A program made the translations under genes and the position numbers. Under the pieces are notes generated by a model. It was not told the origin of the DNA, made no database searches, and saw only the letters and a program-made list of their open reading frames with translations. A stretch of 64,000 nt of DNA from Mesorhabditis belari (Eukaryota > Nematoda > Chromadorea > Rhabditida > Rhabditidae): assembly GCA_958450365.1 (NCBI GenBank), contig CAUEEP010000742.1, positions 3,407,501 to 3,471,500 on the forward strand. The letters are read 5' to 3'. Shown one piece after another: positions 23,283 through 36,900 of the stretch; position 1 is the stretch's first letter, and the number at the start of each line of letters is the position of its first letter.

Positions 23283-25084
23283 TAAAAAAAAAACATGGAG
23301 AATCTGAAATTGCAACAAATTTTCCTCAGTTACAGTTTAAAATGTTCAATTGAATATTCGAAAAAGCGAAAATTCATCTGAAGCTCAAAGTGTTCTTTAA
23401 ATTCGGAAATGGAGAATCGTTGACTGAAAGAGCGCACCGTTTTCCAGTTTCAATTGAACAGTGCACTGAAATCATCTCTTTTCCAGTTTCAGTACGTCAA
23501 AAATCGTGCGTTCACGTTTTTCTGAGTATAAAGAACATTCAAATTCCTTTTTTTCCCCATTCCTCCAACTCACATTTTCTTTGTACATATAGTGAAGAAA
23601 TTTAGAAACATACCGTTAATACTGTAATAGTACCCCACCGCCCATAATGACGGTGCGGAGCGTTGCGTAGTCTAGCTTTGAACGCGTTTTTCTCGACGTT
23701 AATAGGCTTTTTATGTAGAAATGGATAAAGAAAAAAGGTTTATCAATCATTTCTTTAACTCAATTGATTGATAAATACCGTAAATACTGTATTAGATTTA
23801 GATTTAGCTACCGTAAATACTATACTAGTACCCCACCGCCCTCGTACAGCCGCGTAGTCGCAAAAGTTTTTTAGTATTTCATTTTTTTTCAAAGCATCCG
23901 TACTTTCAAAAGATGTGTCTTTAGTATCAAAAAATAGCTGGAATTCAGGGCTATTTTTTGATACCAAAGCGCGCATTGTAGCATAAACCAGCATCGAGAA
24001 AAACCTCGTTCAAAGCTAGACTACGCAACACTCCGCACCGTCATCATCCAGGTGCGGTACTATTACAGGATTTACGGTAGGAAATATCCCTGATTCAAGA
24101 AAAGACCAAAATTTCTCTTCGGTTACAGAAAATCCCGGTTTAAAAACTTTTTTTTTAAGCTTTAAGCCGGTTTAAGATGTTTTTCTTTAGTAACCCACCA
24201 CAAAATTGCCTTTCATTGAATGCCCGGTTAACGATTTTTCTTGTGTTTCTGTGATTAAAACATATCATTTTTACAGCCGTTTTTCTCATTCTTGTTAAAA
24301 GGCATTTTTTAAAGCTTTTTAAGGTTTTTTAGGCTTTTTTTATACTTTCTTTAAGCTTTTTAAAGCTTTTTAAAGCTTTTTAAAGCTTTTTAAAGCTTTT
24401 AAGCTTTTTTAAAGCTTTTTTAAGCTTTTTTAAAGCTTTTTAAGGTTTTTTAGGCTTTTTTTAAGCTTTTTAAGCTTTTTTTAAGCTTTTTAAAGCTTTT
24501 TTAAAGCTTTTAAAGCTTTTTAAGCTTTTTTAAAGCTTTTTAAGCTTTTTTTACTAATCCTACGCAGTTTCTCAACAATTTTCATATGCCATTTCTGTTT
24601 GAGCCATATCTTTTTTTCTTTTCTTTTCTTTTCTTTAAAGATTTCGACCGGATTTTTCAATCAAATGATCCCTTTTTCTTTCAAATAAATCCAGATGTTT
24701 CCGATTGAATTTTCAATCTTTTTTTGCCGAATTCTCAATTTTTCTCTTTATTTTCCCTTTTTTTATGTCTTGATAAACGTTTTTTGAATGATTTTAGAGA
24801 ATTGCAGAGTACATTCATCGTAGATTCATCGCACATTCATAGGCTTCTTCGAGAGTTCGAGAGTTTTTCATGCTTTCATGTTTTCATGTTTTCATGTTTT
24901 CCTTTTTTTCTTTCCCAAACCATTTAAAAAGTTTTCAATCAGCAATGCTTTTTAGGTATTTGGTTGAGCAAAAAGTAATGTCGCCTTTTGTCACAAAACT
25001 GTTTATTGCTAAAAACATAAACAAACGCACATCAATCAATGAGAGATCCTCCATTATTATTGACTTGTTCCCATCTTTCGCAAT
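23283..25084. repeat. Intergenic: MITE family A copies and a TTTTTAAAGC array
   Basis: A truncated family A piece starts near 23611 and a full inverted copy spans about 23807-24079. The 83-base segment with ATGGATAAAGAAAAAAGGTT between them recurs beside the copy at 31374. Bases 24300-24550 are a degenerate TTTTTAAAGC array. Small ORFs here match the repeats. No gene seen. Confidence 0.75.
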
Positions 25085-25420
25085 TCGTAATTAGCAATTC
25101 GCAATTCGCAATTCGCAATTCGCAATTCGTAATTCACAATTCGCCATTCACAATTCGCAATTCGCAATTCGCAATTCGCAATTCGCAATTCGCAATTCTC
25201 AATTCGCAATTCGCAATTCGTAATACGTAATTCGATTCGTAATTCACAATTCGCCATTCGCAATTCGCAATTCGTAATTCGCAATTCGCAATCGTAATTC
25301 TCAATTCGCAATTCACAATTCGCCATTAGCAATCCGCAATTCACAATTCGTCATTCGCAATCCGCAATTCACAATTCGCAATTCGCAATTCGCAATTCTC
25401 AATTCTCAATTCGCAAGTCC
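25085..25420. repeat. 7-bp satellite (GCAATTC)
   Basis: About 45 copies of GCAATTC with variants GTAATTC, ACAATTC and GCCATTC. Heptad repetition opens long frames on both strands; these are not genes. Confidence 0.95.
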
Positions 25421-25528
25421 CCGATCCCATCCTCAAAAAAATGTGAAGTTTTCGAGCCAAAATAAGTGCCAACTGCTTTTTTTTGTTCTGTGCATGATTC
25501 TCGAACTTTTCTCCCATAAGGAAACTCT

Positions 25529-25741
25529 TCAACGACCGAAACAAAAAATAATCTGATGAGGCCGGGTGCGGACTGATGTGGTATGATTTTTAACAAAGTG
25601 TTTCCCCTTGTTTAAAACCATATCACAAAGCGGCTCGAAGTCGAAACTTTTCGTCTTGCATTTTTTACCTGAAATAATTGTTAAATTTGTAAAAATCAAA
25701 TATAATATGAAAGTATAGAGTGTCTGATGAACAAATCGCAT
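25529..25741 (-). CDS. Possible small secreted peptide precursor
   Basis: A single-exon frame on the minus strand gives 70 aa. MRFVHQTLYTFILYLIF is followed by TNLTIISG, which reads as a signal peptide. The remainder is basic with three cysteines (GKKCKTKS, EPLCDMV, IIFCFGR-stop). The C-terminal FGR-stop could be an amidation signal (glycine followed by a basic residue). The doubt is that TTTACAAATTTAACAATTATTTCAG also looks like an intron end; the hydrophobic N-terminus may then be intron and the remainder the last exon of another gene. No homologue is recognised. Confidence 0.35.
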   Translation of the reverse strand: MRFVHQTLYTFILYLIFTNLTIISGKKCKTKSFDFEPLCDMVLNKGKHFVKNHTTSVRTRPHQIIFCFGR

Positions 25742-25744
25742 CAG

Positions 25745-26335
25745 CAACGAACTGGAAAATTGCCAAAGAACGGGAATTCAAAAAGCGACATTACTTTTTC
25801 CTCAACCTAATAGTTTTCCTTTCAATTAAGCATTTTTCAATTCTTTCATTCCTTGAAATTGTTCAAATTTTGAATAAGCTAACAATGAGTAATCAAATCT
25901 TTCAATCTACGTTCTAGAATTCTAGCTAATCCGGCCTATTTTTAGTTGTCAAACTCTAGATTGAGCTTTTTTTATTCAGCAAGCTATTAATGACTTTAAT
26001 TTGACTCGCTTGACTGTGCATTAAAGTTGCCAAGTGAGTGTGCAAAGAACTGGAAAATTGCCAAACAACGGGACTTCAAAAAGCGACATTCCTTTTTCCT
26101 CAACCAAATAGTTTTCCTTTCAATTAAGCATTTTTCAATCCTTTCAATCCTTTCAATTCTTCCAATTCTTTGAAATTGTACAAATTTTGAATAAGCTAAC
26201 AATGAGTAATCAAATCTTTCAATCTATGTTCTAGAATTCTAGCTAATCCGGCCTATTTTTAGTTGTCAAACTCTATATTGAGCTTTTTTTATTCAGCAAG
26301 CTATCAACAAGCTATTAATGATTTTAATTTGACTC
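25745..26335. repeat. Direct duplication of about 240-280 bp
   Basis: The block with GAACTGGAAAATTGCC through TTTGACTCGCTTGACTGTG is present at about 25748-26015 and again at about 26048-26380, with small insertions in the second copy. No function is seen. Confidence 0.85.
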
Positions 26336-26399
26336 GCTTGACTAGCTTTACTGGCTTTAACTTGACTCGCTTGACTGTGCATCAAAGTTGTCAAGTGAG

Positions 26400-29300
26400 T
26401 GTGCGAAAATGTTTGAATCTGACAGTGTGACATCCAGATTGGAAAGCCGATGCATCACTTTGGTGCAAAAATGAGTTAGACACGCAAAAATGAGCTAAAT
26501 TTGTCCTATAGAAGTGCTCTCTAATTGAAATCCTTGATTTTGAGATTAAGTTCGAGATTGATTCACTCGATCAAACGCCATTCAGCTTTAATCTTCTCCA
26601 CAAAATGTTCGAAATCAGGAAAAACGGGTTTTTTCCTTTCTGGCGCAGCCAATTTGTGTCCTGGAGTGGGGATTTTTATTAATTACAGTCATAAAAGGAA
26701 GAGTGCGCAAGAAAAAAAAGAAAGAAAGAAAGAGATATAAAAGAGAATCTCTCAGAAATTTGAGCCATTATTTGAGGCTTTATTTTATTTAATCTTCTTG
26801 TCTGGCTTTGACTCTTTTTAGACAATGAATGAGTAGACTTTAAAAAGGTTTTTCAAAATAAGCTTCAAAATTCGCTTCAAAATAAGCTTTAAAATTGAAA
26901 ATAAACCTTTAAAAATGCACAATTACATAATTGCTTATCTATCGGATCGGATTGGTCGGATCTATTGGATCTGATCGGTCGGATCTATCGGATTGGTCGG
27001 ATCTATCGGATTGGTCAGATCTATCGGATTCTATTGGATCTGATCGGTCGGAGCTATTGGACCTGATCGGTCGGAGCTATTGGACCTGATCGGTCGGAGC
27101 TATTGGACCTGATCGGGCGGAGCTATTGGATCTGATCGGTCGGAGCTATTGGACCTGATCGGGCGGAGCTATTGGATCTGATCGGTCGGAGCTATTGGAC
27201 CTGATCGGTCGGAGCTATTGGATCTGATCGGTCGGAGCTATCGGATCTGATCGGTCGGAGCTATCGGATCGAACCGTTTTTTAAATTTATTCTGAAACTT
27301 TTCATAGTTTTTGTTGATTTAAACAATCTTTTTAAAGTAATGCAATTCTGTTAAACGAAAATTCCCATTATCTAGAGTTGAATCTTGTGATACTTTCTCT
27401 GAGATACTTTTCTCTTTCTTACTTTCTTGTGATACTTTTTCTCTTTTCTCGTAATTCATCAAACACTTTGGAAATCCATCAAAAACTATTCCATTTATCT
27501 AATCTCACTTTGAAATTGAATCCTACAATTGAATCCAATCCTACAATTCTATGTTATTCAAGATATTTACTTAAAGCAAGAGATTTTAGATGGATTAAAC
27601 TAATCTGGTCATTTTGTCCGTTCACTCAAGCTTTTCCCTTTTCCTTTGTTGTGCGAATTGTTAGTCGTGACCCTTTAAGACCCTCGTCTCATTTCCCTTT
27701 TCTTTTTTTGTTGATTTCCTCAGCTCCGTTTTCTTTTTCTTTTTCTTTTTCTTTTTCTTTTCTTTTTCTTTTTCTTTTTCTGAGAGATGGTGAGAAATTG
27801 ACTCAAAAAGGCAAAAAGCTATCATGAAATGGTTAAAACAAGCTTCTTCAAAAGGGAAAAAGAGAAAAAGAAAGAAAAAGAGAGGTCGTTGACTTTGAGA
27901 CTTTAAGAAAAATCTCTTTTGAATCTCTTTCATTTGAAAACTTTTCAAAAATCACTTTCTTTTCTTTCTTTTCTCAAATTTTGTTTTGTCTTTTAAACAA
28001 AAAAAAAAACAAACGCCTTTTCCAAAAACTTTTTCGTTTTAAATTTTAAAGTTTTAAAGCTTTAAAGTGACTAAATCATTTGACAGAGAATCACTTTTTT
28101 TGTCAAAACTCTTTAAATTGAAAAATTTCGAAATTCGACATATGATTTTTGGTCAAAATCTCCCCATCAAATCAAATATTTTTAGGAGAATTTTTTCGAG
28201 AGAAAAGAATAATCAGACTGATCCCTGAAACGACGAATGAAAGAGGATACAAACGTTTCTCTCACTTACTATTCTCATTTATCACCTTTTTTTGATCAAA
28301 TAACAGTTCTCATTTCAACAAGTTCATTATAGAAACGTTTCTTTTGCAAAATCAGATCGACTCGAATCGGGCTAGGCTGATCCGATCCGATCGGATCGGA
28401 CGGATCGATCCGATCAGCCTAGCCCGATCGATCGGACGGATCGATCCGATCAGCCTAGCCCGATCGATCGGACGGATCGATCCGATCAGCCTAGCCCGAT
28501 CGATCGGACGGATCGATCCGATCAGCCTAGCCCGATCGATCGGACGGATCGATCCGATCAGCCTAGCTCGATCGATCGGACGGATCGATCCGATCAGCCT
28601 AGCCCGATCGATCGGACGGATCGATCCGATCAGCCTAGCTCGATCGATCGGACGGATCGATCCGATCAGCCTAGCTCGATCAGTCCGATGTGTTATCTCT
28701 ACTTAGAGCTGCGACAAAACTCCAGTTTCTCGTTCAGATCTCAAATTGATTAATGTTTAATTGATTCAAAGCCGATAGATCCGATAGATCAATTTATAAA
28801 CTCAACCATCGCCGCCTATTCTAGAAAAATTCAATTAAAACTCTTACAAGTTAAAAAGAAAAGCAAATAAGTCATGGATTAAGAATGACAAGCAAGATAC
28901 AAATGTTTTTGTCGTTCGGGCGGACAAATATCGCGCAGTAATTTGCGTGCTTGATTGCAAAATAGAAAACACGGTTTTCGTTAACAGAAAAGCAGCGCAA
29001 AATAGAAAGAGCTTTAGCTTGTATTTTGTAAATAGTAAATGTAAAATGTTAATTTAATCTGGAAACCCGATTGGTCATATCGGATCGGATCGAGCTAGCC
29101 GGATCGGTCGGGTCGATTGGATCGGATCGGTTGGACCTATCGGATCGGTCGGAGCTATTAGATCTGATCGGTCGGAGCTATTGGATCAGATCTATTAGAT
29201 CGATCCTGATCCGAACCATGTCTAATTCATTATTCTACTCAAAATAGCATAGTCTTGAAATTATAATAGATTTGTTCTCTCGTACTTTGTGCTTTCAGCT

Positions 29301-30994
29301 TCCTAAACACACTCTTTCCTAAACGGTCTTCATCGTTTTCTTACAATGAAAAGCAATAAAATAAGGAAAACGTTGCGCTAAACAGGGATTGTTTAGATAA
29401 TTCAGAGCACAAAGTGCTCCAAATCCAATTTGCAAGCATATCAATATGTTGATGTTACAATTTCATCAAATATTTCAAATATTACAATTTCATTTCCCCG
29501 AATCTATCAATGTTTTCCCATTTTGTAATCCAGCTTAAAATTGTTTATGACAGAAAAGACAGAAAGAAAAACCTCAAAAATAGATTTTTTTTCCTCATTA
29601 AAATTCCATGCAAAGGTGTTTTTTGAAAATTTTTCAAATTTCTATCATAAAGTTAAGCGTCATTTAGGTGAAAATCTAGGAATTCTAGTCATTTAGGTGA
29701 AAATGTTTTTGATTTCTTTTAATCCCTCATTTCTTCCTCGTTTATTTGCTCACATTATCAGGAAATGTCAAAGGGTGAAAGATTTATTTTGAGAAATTTT
29801 GTAATAAATCGCTACTATTAGTCTCTTAAAAACAAGCATTACTTTTATTTTTTTTGTTTAAATTTTGTTTTCTCTTGGCTTTAAGGCTTTGTTGATGGCT
29901 GCTTTAAGGCTTTAAAGCATCTTTTAAAGCTTTCTTAAGGCTGGAAGGCTTTTTTAAAGCTTCTTTAAGGCTTTAAATCGTTTTAAATCATCTTTTAAAG
30001 CTTTCTCTTGGCTTTAAGGCTTTGTTGATGGCTACTTTAAGGCTTTAAATCATCTTTTAAAGCTTTCTCTTGGCTTTAAGGCTTTGTTGATGGCTACTTT
30101 AAGGCTTTAAATCATCTTTTAAAGCTTTCTCAAGGCTTTAAGGCTTTGTTGATGGCTACTTTAAGGCTTTAAATCATCTTTTAAAGCTTTCTCAAGGCTT
30201 TAAGGCTTTGTTGATGGCTACTTTAAGGCTTTAAATCATCTTTTAAAGCTTTCTCAAGGCTTTAAGGCTTTGTTGATGGCTGCTTTAAAGCTTTAAGTCA
30301 AATTTTAAAGCTACGATTTCACTAGTTGAATAAAAAGAGAAAGATTTAAGTGAAAAATAGTAATCTTTCGTTCCACTCTGAGTAATGTAGAACTGTAGAA
30401 CGTTAGAGCTTTTGTTTATAAACCTAAAAAAAAAGTATTTTCTTTTCATTAATGCTTTAGTACGACGACAATAGGCTATAAAGTTGTATTCTGAGAATGT
30501 TTCGAGCATCATTTGTCATACTTTCAAAAGAAATCCTGTCACTCACAATACAATCGATCTCTATAACGAAACTCTATATAAAGAAATGAAATTTTTTTTC
30601 GCTAATTAATTCGAATTTAATTTCTGAATTTACTGAATATTTTTCTGTAAAGATATGCGAAAAAGAACCGATTGCCTATTCATTAACCCATAAAAAGCTT
30701 GTCTAAAAGCTGATCACTTAAAAAGTGATCAAGCTGAAGATAAGAAATCTCTTATCTTCAGCTAAAGAAATCTCTTATTTTCCCTGAAATCCACTGTAAT
30801 TTTTTGCTAAAAACACTTTTTAAAATATAGCCAAGTTTATTAAAAAAATCTAGGATGGATCGATGGATTGATTTTTGAGAAATCATTGTGCAAACTTTTT
30901 CCGAGAACTTTCTTGCCAATTTAATTGTTTCTATATCTAAATTGATCTAGAATTAGATTGATTTCTTTAATCTAATCCATTTAATCAATTCAGA
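26400..30994. repeat. Gene-poor region with four satellites
   Basis: 26935-27275: 23-bp array (core GATCGGTCGGAGCTATTGGA). 28370-28690: 36-bp array (core GGACGGATCGATCCGATCAG), with a related decayed patch at 29080-29210. 29880-30295: about 60-bp array (core GGCTTTGTTGATGGCTACTT), five copies. CT-rich tract at 27725-27785. Between these, 27300-27700, 28000-28340, 29220-29870 and 30300-30990 show AT-rich sequence without a supported gene. ORFs at 27378-27827 and 28344-28706 follow simple sequence. Confidence 0.8.
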
Positions 30995-33900
30995 ATGAAA
31001 GGAGAAAATGAGGAGAAAATGAAGATGAGCTGTCGCCGTGAGTTGAATCTGACTCCCCGTTCTCTTCTCTTCATCGTTTTCGCTGTTTCTCTCGCACTTC
31101 TTTGTGCCATTCTACTCACATATTTCTTCACGAAAAACACTTTTGAGACAAGGTAAGATTTATTCGAAATTGTTTTTATAAAATTTAACTTAAAGGAGCT
31201 TAAAACCAGCAATAGCAAAGCTAACCTGAATTCATTTATTTTCATTCATACCTGGATTAAAAACAAATTGTCACTAAATTTGTCAATTCTTTGGTAAAGT
31301 TAATAAGCTTTTATATAGAAATGGATAAAGAAAAAAGGTTTATCAAGCATTTCTTTAACTCAATTGATTGATAAATACCGTAAATACTGTAATCGTACCC
31401 CATCCCCCCTCGTACAGTCGCGTAGTCGCAAAAGTTTTTTAGTATTTTTTTTCAAAAGCCGCATTCGCATTTTTTCAAGTTTTTTCAAAGCGCCCGTACT
31501 TTCAAAAAATACGTCTTTGGTATCAAAAAATAGCTGAAATTCAGGGCTATTTTTTGATACCCAAGCGCGCATTGTAGCATAAACCAGTGTCGAGAAAAAC
31601 GCGTTCAAAGCTAGACTACGCAACACTCCGCACCGTCATTATGGGGCTGGGGTACTATTACAGTATTTACGGTAATAGCTTATATACAAAAAAAAACTAG
31701 CGAGACTCAGCATAAAAGCCGGAAAACGAACCCTAATCTAAAGACATGTAGAATGAAAAATTCAATCGAAATTAACTAATTCCAGCTAGGAACAAAGTAG
31801 CCATCGTACATCAAGAGCTTTCTAAAGCAACCGCTCGAAAACTTCAATGCTCTTTGCTCATAAATGCTCACAAAAAAATAGCTCTGAATTTCAGCTATTT
31901 TTTGATAACTAAACGCGCATTGTAGCATAAACCAGTGTCGAGAAAAACCTCGTTCAAAGCTAGACTACGCAACACTCCGCACCGTCGTTATGCGGGTGAG
32001 GTACAATTACAGTATTGACGGTAGTTTTAAAACTCAAGAAATGACTTAAAAAAGAATCAATCTTTCTTTCTTTAAAAGTTCCTATTTGAAAATATCTTTC
32101 CACTACGATTTCTAGCCGAATCCGTGTGAAGAGAGATGTTGATCCGTAAGTTATTTTTTTTCTGAGGTACCCATATTTTTCTTTGGTGGTGGTTGTCTCG
32201 CATGATATTTTAAAGGTTTTTTTTTTTCAAAACAAATCTCTAATTACAAATTGATTTTAGTGGCTTGGAAAAGGATCTAGTTGACGTCATCGATAAAGAA
32301 CCCTCAGTACCAGCTGAGAAACTTCGACTACCGAAAGATCTCCAACCGGAGAGCTATGATCTCAATATGAAGGTGAGGGGAATGAAAAAGAAGTTAGAGC
32401 AAGGAATCTTCTTAATGGAATCTTAATGAAAATCTGTTAACTAAACATTTCCGCTTTAAAATGTGTTAGATTTAAATCTTGGTTAAAATTTTTGCTTTTT
32501 CATGCAACTTTAAAGTTTATTTGCCGTTTTCGGATCGATCGATCGATGATTTAAATTGTACATCCGATTAAATCGAGAAGTTAGATAAAAAGAAAAACAA
32601 ATTAAACAATCTAATGCAGAATTATATAATAATATTAAGGGTATTATGGTAGTCGTAAGTAGAGTGTTTTCCTCTTGAGTAATGCCTTTTTTTTTTAAAG
32701 CTTAAGCCCGGGAAAAATTACAGTACTTTTAGTGGAAATTATTGCAAAACAATAGCGCAAAAAATTACAAGCACCGATTTTAGGGTTAGGCTAATTTCGG
32801 CAATTTTTTTTTGCGCAACAGGGCCATGGAGACAGGCCAGAACTTTTTTCTAAGTCGGCCAATCTTTATGGTTTTTGTGTCATTTTGTTGCACTTATTGA
32901 GATCTACAAAATGAAACCAACATCATAAAGATTGATTCACTTAGAAGAAAGTTCTGGTGAGTTGCGCAAACGACCTAGTTGCTCAAAAAAATTGCGGAAA
33001 CTAGCCTAACCCCCGATTTATGTAGGCCTCCTTTTCATGATATTCAGCTGTTTAACTGATTTGACGACAAATTCCTTTCAAATTTAAAGATATTCAATTT
33101 ACTATTGTAAAGAGGATTACTCGTAGTTATTCGACCAAAAAAAGGGTCGATTAATCGAGTAAAAATTACGCATGCAAGCTTTACTCGAGTATTTACTTAC
33201 TCGAAAGGAACACCCTCTAATTGTAAGCTTTTTTGCTAGCAATCCTATTTCAGCGATCTGCTAGCGATCAACAACATTTCATCTTTCAGGTTTACCTACC
33301 CGGCTATGGAGCCGAGATCGCAGCTGAGAAGAATCTCACCTTCGAGGCGACACTTGTCACACGGATATCCGTGCTTCTCCCAGCACCACGAATTGTTCTC
33401 AACATAAAAAAATTGAATATAACAGATGTTTTTGTGACAATGGTCAGGAAAAAAAAAGAAAACACAAAGAAACAAAACGAATTCAGAACAATGCCCCAAT
33501 CAATGTGGTCTCGACAAAAGTCGACGACGAGCTGGAAATGGTGACGATTCAATTGGGAAAAGTGCTAGAAATCGGCAGCAACGTTGTTTTGACGGTAAAT
33601 TGATGGCCAGATTGAGAAACTACTCGAAAATTCTTTAATTTTGATGAGATTTGATGAAATTTGATGGAAATTTAGCTAATCTACACGGGTCCAATCGACA
33701 ATTCACTGGGCGGATTGTATCAAAGTCGTTACAAGCACACGGATGGCGTCGAAAAGTTCGTTTTGTATTCAATTTGAACTCAAACTTGAACTCAATTCAA
33801 AATCCCATCACTAAGGTTTGATTCCGTGCATTAGAAAGTGTGTGATTGCACATTTCGAATAAATTATTCAATGCTTTAGAATCATCGCCACAACACAAAT

Positions 33901-36900
33901 GGAGCCAACAGATGCCAGGAGAATGGTGCCATGCTTTGATGAACCGGCTTTCAAGGTTGAGCACTAGTTTATGTTTATTGAATATGTTTTTAATGTTTAC
34001 CGTATTTACTCTATTAGTGGGGTCCCCCACTATTTTTTCAATCCCCTTCCAGACGACCCCACTATTAGAGAAATTTAAAAGAACATAAAACCAAAGTTTT
34101 AAGTTGAAAAGATATCAATTTTTCTCCGAAATTCTTGAAAAAACAAGTTTGGCTTCAATTTTATTTAGCTTAACCGTAACAAAACATAACAAACAGTAAA
34201 AGAACTAATCCAAGAGATCAACAATTGATGTATCACTTTCGTTACCAATATTAGAGAGGACCCCACTATTTTTTCAACCCCCCTCCAGACGACCCCACTA
34301 TTAGAGAGGACCCCACTATTAGAGAGGACCCCACTAATAGAGTAAATACGGTATGTTTTAGTGGTAATGTTCTATGTCTGATAATTGGTACGGAGTTTCT
34401 GGTTTTGGGCAGCAAAAAGGCGCTAAATTAGTTAATTCATGCTTTGATGAACCGACTTTCAAGGTTGAACACTAATTAATGTTTCTTGAAGAATGTTTTT
34501 GATGTTTATGTTTTAATGGTAATGTTTGATGTCTGATAATGGGTACGGAGTTTCTGGTTTTGGGCAGCAAAAAGGCGCTAAATTATTTGCCCTTTTCAAC
34601 ACACTTTCCTATCACTTTCCTATCTGATTGACCCTTGATATTTTTTCGCAGTTTTTCCTCATTGCTTGCTATTTTGCCGCCTTCACTGGATATGTAAATG
34701 GTATAAGATTGATTTAAAGAGTAAAAGGCCCAATCGGAGGCTTAAAAATGACTTTTTTTGGGTCTTTATGGGTATTTAAATGTTTTTTTTTAATTGAAAA
34801 CGGTGAGAAATAAAATTGTGAAGCAGAAAACTGGAAAAAAGTTGAGAAAAAGATGATTTGTTACAGTGGTTTTTGATAAGCGTAAATTTGGCGCAAAAAA
34901 ACGCGGCGCTTGGTTTTATCGAGAACTGTCAGTTTGTCTTATCAAAAGCTAATCGACTTGGGGATCTTTTTAAGAGGCAAATGACAGTTCGGCCAACATG
35001 TCCGTTGTGGTCTAGTGGTTAGGATTTATGGCTCTCACCCATAAGGCCCGGGTTCGATTCCCGGCAACGGAATGATCTTTTGGTTTTTTCTTTTTTTACA
35101 TTTTTTCAGAGTTATACTTTAGAAAACAACATTACTTTGAGTTTCTTAAAGTTATGATATAGAGTTTATACTATAAAAGGCAATAATGATGAGAAATCTT
35201 TGAAATAAAAGCGTTTAATTGATAACGGATGATGATTAAGTTGAAAAGTTGATTCAAAAACTTAGTTTCATAAATTTTGTGAAGGAATCCGGCTAACGAG
35301 TGTTTTTATTGTATTGCATCGTTAAAAAACAATTTCTTAGGCTAACTGGACGGTGACAATCGTTCACCCAAAAGGAACGAGCGCCCTCGCGAACAGTCTC
35401 GAGGAAACGATCATCAAGTGAGTGAGAAATTGAAACTTTACCTTATTTTGATAGTCAAATCATTTTCATAACATTCTTCAGAGCCTTTATTTCAGTTTGG
35501 ACGATCAATGGATCGAGTCAAAGTTCAAATCGACTCCAAAAATGTCGTCGTATCTCTTGGCGGCGATCATTTCCGAATTCGAGTACAATGAAGGGCAAAC
35601 GAAATCGGGAACTCGGGTGGGTACTTGGAATTGTTGATTTTCGACTTTAGAACATATAATATAGTAGAAAAATTGTAGTAAACAGTAGCAAAGTTTAGTA
35701 AAGTTTAGTATAAGACGATTTTTAGTTCCGTGTTTGGTCAAGACCTGAGGCAAAGGATGAGACGAAGTACGCACTTGAGGCGGGAATCAAATGCATTGAG
35801 CATTATGAGGAATTCTATGGAATACCATTTCCGCTTGAAAAGCAAGGTAACAATGAAAAGTAGCTGAGTATGAGTTCAAAAAAACTCATTATCTTCAAAA
35901 CTTCAAAACAATTGGTGCCAAGAAGCAAAAGCAGTAGCAGTAGACTTCGTAAAGCAGTCGAGTTCGTAAAGCAGTAGATTTCATAAAGCAGTAGACTTCG
36001 TAAAGCAGTAGACTTCGTAAAGCAGTAGAGTTCGTAAAGCAGTAGAGTTCGTAAAGCAGTAGAGTTCGTAAAGCAGTAGACTTTGCACATAGGTTACAAA
36101 AATAATCGTCTTTAAATCAAAAATCCGAACACTACAAATTTTAAGTTAGGCCCAAAAATGAACGGAAAAATAAAATGATCCGAAAAGCATCATCCAAAAT
36201 TTCAGAATTAAAGGCGGCGACTTTGATGTTAGTGAACTTTCATATTTCATCGAACTATAAACCATCGAACCATGTCATCCAATAGCTATATGCTATATAG
36301 CTATAATTCAATAGCTATAATTCAATAGTTATATGTCATTCAATACCTCTTATCACGCTCTTTTAGAATACTGAATTGAGTTTTTGTGGAATTCTATTTT
36401 CCCATGAAATTTTTTTTGAATATTCTGCGCCGAAAAGTCAAAATAATTTTTTTTCACGAAAATCTAGCTGATAAACTAGGCTCAAAAAGCAAATTTCCGA
36501 ATTCCACGCAAAAAGTTAGTCGGGAATTTTTTTAAAATTTTGTTTTTTGGTCAATGGAAACGCGAGCTCTGAAACCTAGGTTTTTTAGAAGTGCGCGGTT
36601 ATATGGCCCGCGCGCACCTTTGATGTTGGTAAAATTTTTCTTTTGTGTCAAATCATCAAGTGTTATATATCATTCGAAAGCATTTTTATGTGTTTAAACA
36701 TGGCGGAAAGAATTTCCCATAAAATTTGACTTTTATTAGTTTTCTCCGATTTTATAATCTGAATGCAGTTTTTTCTGGTTCTGCGGTACTTGCAGATCTG
36801 GTATAGTCTAGAAAAAATTTATTCTAAAAAAAGTGAAAAACGCAATTTTTTTTGAAGAAAGAGTTCCAGGAAAGTTGAAATTGAGAGTATTTGTCAATCT

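Noticed and set aside
25039..25544. ORFs with NCELRIAN repeats
   Set aside because: Produced by the 7-bp GCAATTC satellite.
26555..26655. Minus-strand frame ending PVFPDFEHFVEKIKAEWRLI-stop, after CCACTCCAG
   Set aside because: It looks protein-like, but no upstream exon in matching phase was found, and the other strand is open too.
28840..29065. Open plus-strand frame with WIKNDKQDTNVFVVRADKYR
   Set aside because: Faintly reminiscent of a reverse-transcriptase fragment, but too short, without catalytic motifs or start, and between satellites.
33233..33544. 103-aa ORF across aminopeptidase exon 4
   Set aside because: Reads through a 44-base intron (33443-33486) and ends out of frame. Splicing restores the family sequence.
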